Source: Spirochaeta sp.
GTDB taxonomy: Bacteria; Spirochaetota; Spirochaetia; DSM-27196; Alkalispirochaetaceae
Assembly: GCA_007117185.1 (NCBI GenBank)
Contig: SKHA01000199.1
Span: 1-5,529, forward strand
Direction of reading: 5' to 3'
Length of the DNA: 5,529 nucleotides
Shown: positions 1 through 5,516 of the stretch, piece after piece
How positions within the stretch are numbered: the stretch's first letter is position 1
Layout of the letters: each line of letters opens with the position of its first letter
The notes under the pieces: generated by a model
Database searches by the model: none
What the model was told of the DNA's origin: nothing
What the model saw: only the letters and a program-made list of their open reading frames with translations
Made by a program: the position numbers and the translations under genes

Positions 1-2
1 AT

Positions 3-302
3 GCCCTGCCGCTGTACTTCCTCTTCTTCCTGATGATGGCTATGGGGGAGGTGCTCTTTCATGGGTGGGTGCAGCAGCGCATCGAATCGGATGGCCGGGC
101 TACCGTCTCGTCCCTGGTGTCGCTGGTATACGAGGCGCTGGGGTTGGGGCTGATTCTCCTTTCCGGGCCGGTATCCCTCCGTCACGGGCTGCCGGCGGTG
201 TTCATCGCCGGCGGGGTGGTGGCAATCGCGGCGGCGTCGGTGTTGGGCGGGTGGTACCTGCTGGAGGGGCGGTTCACAAGGGCGACCAGCGACCATGGAT
301 GA
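3..302 (+). CDS. MFS transporter, C-terminal fragment (5' end outside window)
   Basis: The frame is open from the left edge, so this is the last 99 residues of a longer protein. It contains about three hydrophobic segments: one at the very start (ALPLYFLFFLMM), one after the conserved loop (LVYEALGLGLILLSG), and one near the end (VFIAGGVVAIAAASVLGGWYLL). The loop QRIESDGRATVSSLVSLV matches the typical R-ATV-SL-S pattern between the tenth and eleventh helices of 12-helix major facilitator drug transporters. It would act in the cytoplasmic membrane, and export of a small molecule is plausible, but the substrate cannot be told from this fragment. It ends 75 nt before the TetR-family gene on the same strand. 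A hydrophilic tail (EGRFTRATSDHG) closes it normally, so it looks intact at this end. Several internal ATGs exist but the reading frame upstream of them is also hydrophobic, so they are not the true start. Confidence 0.8.
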   Translation, partial: ALPLYFLFFLMMAMGEVLFHGWVQQRIESDGRATVSSLVSLVYEALGLGLILLSGPVSLRHGLPAVFIAGGVVAIAAASVLGGWYLLEGRFTRATSDHG

Positions 303-340
303 GCCGGGGATCAAGCGTATTGGATGGTGAATATGGAATG

Positions 341-377
341 CTTGACTAAAAATATATAACAGTCATATAGTCGAAGT
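341..377 (+). promoter_or_regulatory. Archaeal-type promoter with possible TetR operator
   Basis: A run of A/T only (AAAAATATATAA, 348-359) lies in otherwise GC-rich DNA, and its centre is about 25 nt before the ATG at 378. That is the usual distance from an archaeal TATA box to the transcription start, so the transcript would begin at or next to the start codon (leaderless). No Shine-Dalgarno sequence is visible before the ATG. The inverted repeat TGACT (343-347) / AGTCA (361-365), with a 13-nt spacer, flanks the TATA box exactly. A further TAGTC (368-372) repeats the right arm. TetR-family repressors commonly bind such palindromes in their own promoters, so autoregulation is the likely reading. 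The operator role is inference. Confidence 0.6.
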
Positions 378-1049
378 ATGCCACGACGATTTCGCGAAGA
401 CGAAGAACAACGCATTCGAGCCGCTCTGCTCGACGCGGGGCGGTCCATCATGGGCCAGCGGGGGGTGCGCAAGACCACCATCGATGATCTTGCCCGCACC
501 GCGGGGATCTCAAAGGGGAGTTTCTACCGCTTCTTCCCCGGCAAGGAGGCGCTGGCTCTGACGGTGCTGGCGGAGTGGGAGCGGGAGTTTCACGCCGAAC
601 TGAACCGCTTCTTCGCCCGGGAAGACCCCCGCAGCGTGGGCACGATGGCGGATGTGCTGCACCGGGTCTTTCTGGAGTTGTTTCCCCGGCGGGTTATGGA
701 GACCGGGGTGGCCGCCCTGCTGGACCCCGAAGAGATCGCCTGGCTCGCCACCCACGCAGATCCGGAACACCGGGAGCAGATGGACCGGCAGGATCTGCGG
801 CTCTTTGAACACCTGCAGCAGTTCTTTACCCGGGCGGGGCTGGCGCCGTGCATCCCGGAGGCCGAGATCCTTGCGGGTCTGCGGCTCCTCTTCGAGGCGG
901 GGATGCACGCCATGCAGGCCCCTCGGGAGGGTATCCTCACGGCGGAGCACCACAGCAGCGCCTTTCTGCACCTGATTCGCGGGTTTGTGGCCGAGGCGTT
1001 TCGGCAGGTGGCGCGGGACGCAGGCCTGCCGGATGGGGGGCAGTCATGA
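378..1049 (+). CDS. TetR/AcrR-family transcriptional repressor
   Basis: This 223-residue protein has the size and layout of the TetR family. The N-terminal helix-turn-helix spans about residues 9-56: the helix QRIRAALLDAGRSIM, then GVRKTTIDDLARTAGISKGSFYRFFPGKEAL, where T33-T34, the A39-A42-G43-I44-S45 turn, the recognition helix K46-F53 and K56-E57 are the usual landmarks. The rest (about 60-215) is a mostly helical ligand-binding and dimerisation domain of no recognisable specificity. The ATG at 378 was chosen because it sits directly before the domain and about 25 nt from a TATA-like box. The stop overlaps the ATPase start as ATGA, so the repressor is the first gene of the efflux operon and probably controls it and itself. 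Known family members act as dimers that leave DNA when a hydrophobic or drug-like ligand binds. The inducer here is unknown. Confidence 0.92.
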   Translation: MPRRFREDEEQRIRAALLDAGRSIMGQRGVRKTTIDDLARTAGISKGSFYRFFPGKEALALTVLAEWEREFHAELNRFFAREDPRSVGTMADVLHRVFLELFPRRVMETGVAALLDPEEIAWLATHADPEHREQMDRQDLRLFEHLQQFFTRAGLAPCIPEAEILAGLRLLFEAGMHAMQAPREGILTAEHHSSAFLHLIRGFVAEAFRQVARDAGLPDGGQS

Positions 1050-1936
1050 GCGCCGCCGCCCACGACGAGGCCCTGGTGAAGGTGCAGGACCTCTCGTTCC
1101 GCTATCCCCGCGCTGGTGAGCCAACCCTACGGGGACTCTCGTTTGCCCTCGCCGCGGGAGAGATCTACGGCTTTCTCGGGCCCAGCGGTGCAGGCAAGTC
1201 CACCACCCAGAAGATCCTCTACCGCCTGCTGCCGGGCTACTCCGGCTCCGTCATGATCGAGGGCAGGGAGATTCGTGAGTGGGGGCCCGAGTTGTACACC
1301 CGCACCGGCATCGGTTTCGAGACCCCCAACCTCTACCAGAAACTCACCGGTCGGGAGAACCTCGCCTTCGCCCTCTCCCTCCACCGCTGCCACCCCATGC
1401 CGGATGTGGACGCCGCGGCGGAGCGGCTGGGGTTGACTGCGGCGCTGGACAAGCGCGTTGATCAGTACTCCAAGGGGATGCGCATGCGCCTGGCGTTCAT
1501 CCGCGCGGTCCTCCACCGGCCGGCACTCCTCTTCCTGGACGAACCCACTTCGGGGTTGGAACCCCTCTGGTCCCGGCGGGTGAAGGACTGGATCCTGGAG
1601 TTGAAGGAGCAGGGTACCGCGGTCTTTCTCACCACCCACGCGATGGAGCTGGCAGACGAACTGTGCGATACCGTAGGTTTTCTGGTGGACGGCACCCTGG
1701 CGGTGCAGGACAACCCCGGGACGTTGAAGCGGGAGCACGGCCATCCCGGGTGCGTAGTTACCGGCCGGGATGCCAGCGGCGCACCGTGCCGACGGGAGAT
1801 CAGCTATCGGGAGCTGCAGACCGCTGCACCCCTGCATGAGTTCAGCGTTGTCGAGTCTGTCATCACCGGAGAGCAGACCCTGGAGCAGGTGTTCCTGCGG
1901 GTAACCGGACGATCCCTCACGGGGCAGGAGCAGTGA
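1046..1936 (+). CDS. ABC transporter ATP-binding protein, fluoroquinolone/drug-export type
   Basis: This 296-residue nucleotide-binding subunit should energise the permease encoded next to it. Visible motifs, in order, are Walker A GPSGAGKST (45-53), a Q-loop region GFETPNLYQKLT (90-101), signature YSKGM (141-145) in place of LSGGQ, Walker B LLFLDEP (161-167), D-loop SGLEP (169-173) and switch histidine H198 (TTHAME). Glutamate E92 stands where the Q-loop glutamine is expected, and the D-loop has E172 where aspartate is usual. The catalytic glutamate E166 is present. About 70 residues follow the core, as in DrrA/CcmA-like exporters. The start at 1046 overlaps the repressor stop (ATGA) and follows a G-rich stretch at 1035-1040 that could serve as ribosome binding site. 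An upstream extension of the frame to 848 lies wholly inside the repressor gene and is not used. Similarity to the Rv2688c type is from memory of the family; the substrate is unproven. Confidence 0.92.
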   Translation: MSAAAHDEALVKVQDLSFRYPRAGEPTLRGLSFALAAGEIYGFLGPSGAGKSTTQKILYRLLPGYSGSVMIEGREIREWGPELYTRTGIGFETPNLYQKLTGRENLAFALSLHRCHPMPDVDAAAERLGLTAALDKRVDQYSKGMRMRLAFIRAVLHRPALLFLDEPTSGLEPLWSRRVKDWILELKEQGTAVFLTTHAMELADELCDTVGFLVDGTLAVQDNPGTLKREHGHPGCVVTGRDASGAPCRREISYRELQTAAPLHEFSVVESVITGEQTLEQVFLRVTGRSLTGQEQ

Positions 1937-3618
1937 GCGCGCCCCGACTGGTGGCCATGGAGATCCGCCTGCAGTGGCGCCAGGGATTCCATGGGGTATA
2001 TCTGGTGATGACGGGTGTCTTTCTCCTCGTCCTGGCGGCGTTGCCTCCGGAGCTGCGCGCCGGAGGATTTCTGCTGGTTGTGCTGCTGGACCCCGCCCTG
2101 ATGGGGTTCTTCTTTGCCGGGGCGCTGGTGCTGCTGGAGCGTGACCAGGGGATCTTGCAGTTCGTGGTGACCCGGGGGCGGGGGTTCGCCCCGTGGTGGC
2201 GCGCCAAAGTGGCGGCCATCGGGGTGCTGGCGCTGGTGGTGGTGACGGCGCTCTACGGGGTGGCGTCCCGTCTGGGGTTCATCTCTCTGGACGCCGGCGG
2301 GCTGGCATCGGTTGCTTTGGGGCTCACCCTGACGCTGCCCCTCTTTTTCAGCCTGGGGGTGGTCCTTGCCGCGTGGAAGCCCCGGGTGATCGACTATTTT
2401 GTGTACTCCAGCATCGTTCTGACGCCGTTCATGTTTCCCCTGCTGGCGTTCACCGGGGCACCCGCCCGGTGGTGGGCAGGGTACTGGGGCGTTGTGTCTC
2501 CCCTGTGGGGTGGTGTGGTGCTGTTCCGCGGTGCTATCGCCACAGCAGGTGCGCCGGCCGCGCCGGCGATCACGCCGCTGGTGGCTGTCGCGGTAGCCAG
2601 CCTTGTAGCCTGGAACGTCATTGCCTGGACGGCGGCGAAGCGCGCGTTCGGATGGCTCGCAGGGGGAGCGTCTGGAAGCGGTACTGCGGCACCCGGGACA
2701 AACCTGCAGCCCCAGACCGGGGCGCGACAACTATCGCGCTTCCCGGTGCGAATCCCGGCGGACCTGCGGCTCCTCCTGCGCGACCGGATCACCGCGATGG
2801 TCCTCTGTGCTCCCATCCTGGCGGCGGCGGTTCTTGGCCGGGGCATCCCGGCGATCCTCTCGTGGGCCGCCGGGGCTGACGCCCTGCCCACTGCGGTGAT
2901 CGCCGCGGTTACCGCAGGAGCAAACAACCTGCGCTCTTTCAGCCTGCTCCTTGGCGCACTGATGTACGGCATGGTTGGGGGGCTTCTGTATCTGGACGAG
3001 AAGGATGAGGGGGTCCTGCCGTTCCTCCGCACCCTGCCTGGGCGACGGGGATGGTTCATCCTCCGCCGTACCGCCCTGCTGATAGCAATACACACTGCGG
3101 CCCTCCCGCTGGTCATCCTGACGGGAAACCTCCTCCACCCCGGCGTGGGTGCCCTGCGGTTTGCCCTCTCCCTGGCTGCTGACGCCCTGGTGATCCCTCT
3201 CATGTTTCTGGCGATGGGGCTGCTGGCGGCCAACAAGGTGCAGGGCCTCGCCCTGGCGAAGGTGCTCAACATCCTGTGCCTCTCACCGCTCCTGCTGGCG
3301 GCAGTGCCGGACCGCCTCTCGTGGATCCTGGCAGTTGTCCCGGGGGCGTGGGGCAGCGTGATCCGCCTGGGGGCTTCCACGCCTCTGCAGTTCGCCGGGG
3401 CGTCCGTGCTGGGTCTGGCATCCAGCGCGACGCTGCTGCTTCTATTGTACCGCCGTGCCTGCGGGGGGACTCGTACAAAAACCTGGACGAAGAACATCGT
3501 GACACCGTTGAAGCCAAACCGCGCCGATGCGGTGCGTGAACGGCTCGTTGAGTACGGAATCTCGGCGGACGACATCAATGATGCTGTCGACTGGGCTCGA
3601 TCCGGTGCGGATGAATGA
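1933..3618 (+). CDS. ABC permease with two fused halves and an antitoxin-like C-terminal tail
   Basis: This 561-residue membrane protein has two homologous-looking halves. Half 1 (about 1-245) starts with a short amphipathic stretch and has roughly six membrane segments. Half 2 (about 269-510) begins with FPVRIPADLRLLLRD and again has about six. Each half carries the same motif after its second segment: E69-RDQGIL and E356-KDEGVL, followed by TRGRG and TLPGRR. This resembles the E-x3-G loop of ABC-2 type exporters. In the mycobacterial Rv2686c/Rv2687c system the two permeases are separate, so this looks like a fusion giving a full transporter in one chain. A Gly/Ala/Thr-rich linker (about 246-268) joins the halves. 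The GTG start overlaps the ATPase stop (GTGA); ATG at 1957 (M9) is an alternative. From about residue 517 the sequence turns hydrophilic and antitoxin-like, so the native permease end was probably near residues 508-516 and the stop has been lost. Confidence 0.85.
   Translation: MSAPRLVAMEIRLQWRQGFHGVYLVMTGVFLLVLAALPPELRAGGFLLVVLLDPALMGFFFAGALVLLERDQGILQFVVTRGRGFAPWWRAKVAAIGVLALVVVTALYGVASRLGFISLDAGGLASVALGLTLTLPLFFSLGVVLAAWKPRVIDYFVYSSIVLTPFMFPLLAFTGAPARWWAGYWGVVSPLWGGVVLFRGAIATAGAPAAPAITPLVAVAVASLVAWNVIAWTAAKRAFGWLAGGASGSGTAAPGTNLQPQTGARQLSRFPVRIPADLRLLLRDRITAMVLCAPILAAAVLGRGIPAILSWAAGADALPTAVIAAVTAGANNLRSFSLLLGALMYGMVGGLLYLDEKDEGVLPFLRTLPGRRGWFILRRTALLIAIHTAALPLVILTGNLLHPGVGALRFALSLAADALVIPLMFLAMGLLAANKVQGLALAKVLNILCLSPLLLAAVPDRLSWILAVVPGAWGSVIRLGASTPLQFAGASVLGLASSATLLLLLYRRACGGTRTKTWTKNIVTPLKPNRADAVRERLVEYGISADDINDAVDWARSGADE
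3499..3618 (+). CDS. Possible small antitoxin, in frame with the permease C-terminus
   Basis: The last 45 or so codons of the permease frame do not look like membrane protein. They read as a small charged helical domain: TPLKPNRADAVRERL, then VEYGISADDINDAVDWARS, then GADE. A GTG at 3499 could start it as a separate 39-residue protein. Its stop overlaps by 8 nt the start of the broken PIN toxin gene at 3611, which is the typical arrangement of an antitoxin directly before its toxin. I infer that this is the antitoxin, or its 3' part, of that toxin, captured in frame by the permease. I do not recognise a named antitoxin family. An A-rich stretch at 3476-3481 lies about 20 nt upstream of the GTG, but it is a weak promoter candidate. 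It could equally be only a tail of the permease. Confidence 0.4.
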   Translation: MTPLKPNRADAVRERLVEYGISADDINDAVDWARSGADE

Positions 3619-3830
3619 CCCTCTGCGCGCCGTATTTGATACCAATGTTGTGGTATCGGCGCTTCTGTTTCCCCGCGGTAGTGTCGCATGGCTGCGTGAA
3701 GCCTGGTCGTGAGGAACTTCTCGGCGACAATATACCGTATACGGAACTCGCCGAGATCCCGGAGGCTACCGGGACACCCCGCTGTCGCGATCCTCACGAT
3801 CAGATCTTCTCCGGAATCATCCGGAAGTGA
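3611..3830 (+). pseudogene. PIN-domain toxin remnant (COG1569-like), internal deletion and frameshift
   Basis: The ATG at 3611 starts a classic PIN N-terminus, AVFDTNVVVSALLFPRGS, with the first metal-binding aspartate in FDTN. The frame stops at 3710-3712 after LREAWS. A continuation lies in the next frame from 3708: REELLGDNIPYTELAEIP, then TPRCRDPHDQIF, which are the expected later parts of the same family (the DP-D element just before the second catalytic region). By family layout about 40 residues between these blocks are missing, so this is a deletion plus frame change and not a single-base error. The expected C-terminal third after DPHDQIF (the LE-A-A-G and TGD elements) is also absent. 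The frame ends as SGIIRK at 3830, inside the 3' end of the convergent vapC. The product would lack most catalytic residues, so it should be inactive. Confidence 0.75.
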
Positions 3831-4171
3831 CTGTCCGCTTCAAGCAGTTCCAGCTGGTGTACCCTTGCCGTTGCGGCGATGAGCAGGTCTGTTGATGGTA
3901 CGGTTATCCCCTGTGTGCGGCACGTCGTTGCCAGATTGTTGGCCATCGTCCATACGGCATCAGTAGTCGAGACGCGATCCAGAGTTTCTGTGATCTGCCG
4001 CAGTTTTGATCGTTCATTTTCGCCACGAGCGCCGTTCCACAACTCAACGATGACCATGTCGCACAGGATGGCGTGGCCGGTTTTCAGAAGAGATTCCACC
4101 CGGGAACGCACGCCCTTGTCGCCGTCGCGGCGAAGCGCCTCCACCCACGCCGATGTATCAATCAGGGTCAT
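3800..4171 (-). CDS. vapC: VapC-family PIN-domain ribonuclease toxin
   Basis: This 123-residue protein is a typical VapC toxin, a magnesium-dependent RNase that blocks translation when not held by its antitoxin. The four acidic positions of the PIN active site are visible: D5 in MTLIDTSAW, E43 in MVIVELWNG, D95 in VPSTDLLIAA and D113 in LLEADSHF. The start ATG overlaps the vapB stop (ATGA) and has a GAGGGA ribosome-binding-like sequence 5 nt upstream, so the two genes are translationally coupled. The C-terminus stops soon after the last acidic residue (HFRMIPEKI), a little shorter than many relatives. The final codons overlap the remnant of the convergent PIN pseudogene, so the natural last few residues may have been replaced at a recombination joint. 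The core appears complete and the toxin is probably functional. Confidence 0.9.
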   Translation of the reverse strand: MTLIDTSAWVEALRRDGDKGVRSRVESLLKTGHAILCDMVIVELWNGARGENERSKLRQITETLDRVSTTDAVWTMANNLATTCRTQGITVPSTDLLIAATARVHQLELLEADSHFRMIPEKI

Positions 4172-4371
4172 GAGTTCCCTCGGAGTGCATCCAGCTCCTC
4201 CCCATCCATGAACTGGTCAAACGTACCAAGAAGTGATGCAAGCTCTTCCGATCGCCGTAACCGTATATACTCTTCAAGAGCGACGGTAACTGCTTCTTTC
4301 TTTGTACGCGTTTTTGAAGCAGTTTGTACGGCAGCTAACAGCTCTTCAGGAATATCAATCGTCGTTTTCAT
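4168..4371 (-). CDS. vapB: VapB-family antitoxin
   Basis: This 67-residue protein has the ribbon-helix-helix-like N-terminus of the VapB antitoxin family: MKTTIDIPEELLAAVQ as the beta strand and first helix, then TRTKKEAVTVALEEYIRLRR as the second helix. A C-terminal part (LASLLGTFDQFMDGEELDAL) should wrap and neutralise VapC. It lies directly before vapC with a 4-nt stop/start overlap. The ATG at 4371 was chosen because it begins the conserved MKTTIDI strand. A longer frame to 4476 adds 35 residues unlike the family and would run into the divergent gene. Antitoxins of this type normally bind their own promoter together with the toxin. GC content here is about 42-50% on sampled 60-nt lines, against about 58-72% in the efflux operon, which suggests separate acquisition. 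Confidence 0.9.
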   Translation of the reverse strand: MKTTIDIPEELLAAVQTASKTRTKKEAVTVALEEYIRLRRSEELASLLGTFDQFMDGEELDALRGNS

Positions 4372-4384
4372 ACGTACAGTGTAT
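4370..4384. promoter_or_regulatory. Short inverted repeat at the vapB start, possible VapBC operator
   Basis: The 15-nt stretch carries ATAC at 4370-4373 and GTAT at 4381-4384 in inverted orientation. Within it, TACA-G-TGTA (4375-4383) is an odd-length palindrome. It overlaps the vapB start codon and the short 60-nt space shared with the divergent PIN remnant. VapBC complexes usually autoregulate at palindromes of this kind. The arms are short enough to occur by chance, so this is only a candidate. No clear TATA box is seen at the expected distance from vapB; the best A/T-rich stretch is TTGAAAACAACC on the minus strand at about 4397-4408. Confidence 0.25.
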
Positions 4385-4431
4385 TGCTCCCACTGGTTGT
4401 TTTCAATGTGCGATTCCAGCGTAAGCGGAGG

Positions 4432-4764
4432 ATGGACGCGGAAATCGAGTCGGTTCGGGAAACGAGCACAACGCACATCGTGATCGCCACCGTAGACACC
4501 AACGTACTTGTGTCGGGTGTCTTCTTTGGTGGCCTTCCGGGAAAGATCCTCACGGCGGCGCGGGAAGGGGCTTTCACCTTCGCTATGACGCCGCTTCTGC
4601 TGAATGAACTCCGGGAGGTATTTGCCCGGAAAATGTTCGGCCTCACCCCGGACATGGTTCAGTTGCTGATGGAGGGCTTTGAGGACTCAGCCATGATTGT
4701 GTACCCGGATGATGATGCGGTGGTCACGCCACGGCAGTTTCTGGATCATCTCAAGATTGAATAG
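4432..4764 (+). pseudogene. PIN-family toxin with apparent in-frame internal deletion
   Basis: The 110-residue frame begins (ATG 4432) with a short non-family leader and then a PIN core: TVDTNVLVSGVFFGG with the first aspartate, a helix LPGKILTAAREG, and LLLNELREVFARKMF with the second acidic residue in NELREV. It continues through LTPDMVQLLMEGFED and IVYPDDDAVV. Full-length COG1569-like proteins would next show a DPDDN-x-LE-A-A-G element and a TGD element, but here the sequence jumps straight to VTPRQFLDHLKIE, which is the usual C-terminal end of that family. About 40-45 middle residues thus seem to be missing with the frame kept. The last two catalytic elements are gone, so nuclease activity is unlikely. 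GTG at 4480 is another possible start. No partner antitoxin is visible upstream, where the divergent vapBC now lies. Confidence 0.7.
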
Positions 4765-4809
4765 ATCTCAATGGTCCGCCAGCCAGCCGGCGCAGGACCT
4801 GCCGCAACA

Positions 4810-5391
4810 TCACAGCGCAAACAACCCCGCCACATCCACCTGCAGCCCCTCCAGCACCGCCGATGCCACAGACCCCGTTTTCACAACGATCTCCGGGTCG
4901 TCGTACCGGCCGGTCCCGTTCAATCGGTACACCTGAACACTCCCGGCGGGATCCACCACCCAGTACTCCCGCACCCCATGGCGCTCGTACAGGGAGAACT
5001 TGTCGTTCAGGTCCTTCTTGCTGGTCCAGGGGGAGAGTACCTCCACCACCACATCGGGAGCGCCCCGGGCCCCCGCATCGGTCAGGCGCTCAGGCCGGCA
5101 GAAGACGCTCAGGTCCGGCTGCACCACCGTGTCCGCCTCGTCTTCTGACTGATCCGGGTGTGATGGCAACAGAACATCAAAGGGGGCGATATACACCTGA
5201 CATGGTTTGTCCTTGAGCCATTCCCCGAAAACCAGATGCAATCGCCCAAGTATCGCCTGGTGCGCACGGCTGGGTGCGGGAGACATGTTCCACGCAGTGC
5301 CCCCGATGAGCTCCCACCGTTCCTGTGGCGGCCACAGTCGATAATCCCCATAGGTATAATGCGCGTCGGTCTTTCGCAGTGCCTGTCCCAT
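4810..5391 (-). CDS. Uma2-family (DUF820) putative endonuclease
   Basis: This 193-residue protein has the normal length and the ordered landmarks of the Uma2/DUF820 family, which has a PD-(D/E)XK nuclease-like fold. They are YTYGDYRLWP (12-21), RWELIGG with E27, the SPAPSRAHQ turn with H44 (37-45), the strand VYIAPFDVLL (66-75), VQPDLSVF with D93, DVVVEVLSP with E117 (113-121), KF-LY (131-135) and GVREYWVVDP (139-148). D93 and E117 are the likely metal-binding pair. The biological role of the family is poorly known and nuclease activity here is inferred from fold only. It stands alone on the minus strand, convergent with the truncated PIN gene and 45 nt from its end. No Shine-Dalgarno sequence precedes the ATG, so the transcript may be leaderless. 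The family is often found in many copies in accessory regions. Confidence 0.88.
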   Translation of the reverse strand: MGQALRKTDAHYTYGDYRLWPPQERWELIGGTAWNMSPAPSRAHQAILGRLHLVFGEWLKDKPCQVYIAPFDVLLPSHPDQSEDEADTVVQPDLSVFCRPERLTDAGARGAPDVVVEVLSPWTSKKDLNDKFSLYERHGVREYWVVDPAGSVQVYRLNGTGRYDDPEIVVKTGSVASAVLEGLQVDVAGLFAL

Positions 5392-5394
5392 AAT

Positions 5395-5436
5395 CCAATA
5401 CTATCACGCACCGGGGGTATCTCAAAAGGGTATTGG
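5395..5436. promoter_or_regulatory. Seven-base inverted repeat upstream of the Uma2-family gene
   Basis: CCAATAC (5395-5401) and GTATTGG (5430-5436) are perfect inverted copies separated by 28 nt. They bracket the region where the promoter of the minus-strand Uma2-family gene should be, just outside its start codon. On the minus strand the spacer holds TTTTGAGATA about 30 nt from the ATG, a weak TATA-like candidate. The repeat could be an operator or a loop-closing stem, or chance. Confidence 0.35.
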
Positions 5437-5450
5437 TGAATTGGGGCGCC

Positions 5451-5467
5451 TGCCCCGTTCCGGGGCA
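5451..5467. repeat. GC-rich hairpin, 7-bp stem
   Basis: TGCCCCG (5451-5457) and CGGGGCA (5461-5467) form a perfect 7-bp stem with a TTC loop. On either strand the transcript would fold tightly. No T-run follows on the plus strand, so it does not look like a standard intrinsic terminator. It lies upstream of the Uma2-family gene and no gene is seen beside it. Confidence 0.45.
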
Positions 5468-5487
5468 CCGGGCTTTGCGGGGGTACC

Positions 5488-5516
5488 GTCCGGCCCTCGC
5501 CGGGCGCGGGCCGGAC
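5488..5516. repeat. GC-rich hairpin, 9-bp stem
   Basis: GTCCGGCCC (5488-5496) and GGGCCGGAC (5508-5516) are perfect inverted copies around an 11-nt loop. An alternative inner pairing GCCC/GGGC within 5493-5505 is also possible. With the hairpin at 5451-5467 it makes the last 80 nt strongly structured. It may belong to a terminator or structured RNA of a gene beyond the right edge. Base composition alone makes such stems fairly likely here. Confidence 0.45.

Noticed and set aside
848..1045. Extended N-terminus for the ATPase
   Set aside because: The extra 66 codons lie wholly inside the TetR gene in another frame and give a G/R/P-rich sequence. The ATG at 1046 gives the ATGA overlap and begins just before the conserved ATPase domain.
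2394..3797. Long open frame on the minus strand (467 codons), with others at 1804-2730 and 1127-1837
   Set aside because: They lie opposite the permease and ATPase genes, whose products have clear family motifs. The translations are rich in R, P, A, G and S without domains, as expected from antisense frames in GC-rich coding DNA.
3611..3830. Single sequencing frameshift as explanation for the broken PIN gene
   Set aside because: Restoring the frame would still leave about 40 middle residues and the C-terminal third missing, so a base-level error alone does not explain it.
4372..4476. Longer vapB start adding 35 residues
   Set aside because: The extra residues do not resemble VapB proteins and the region overlaps the 5' end of the divergent PIN gene. 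The family starts at MKTTIDI.
3790..4770. AGATCT present both near 3802 and near 4764 as target-site duplication around the vapBC region
   Set aside because: A 6-base palindromic word is too short and is not placed at clear element ends, so chance is the simpler explanation.
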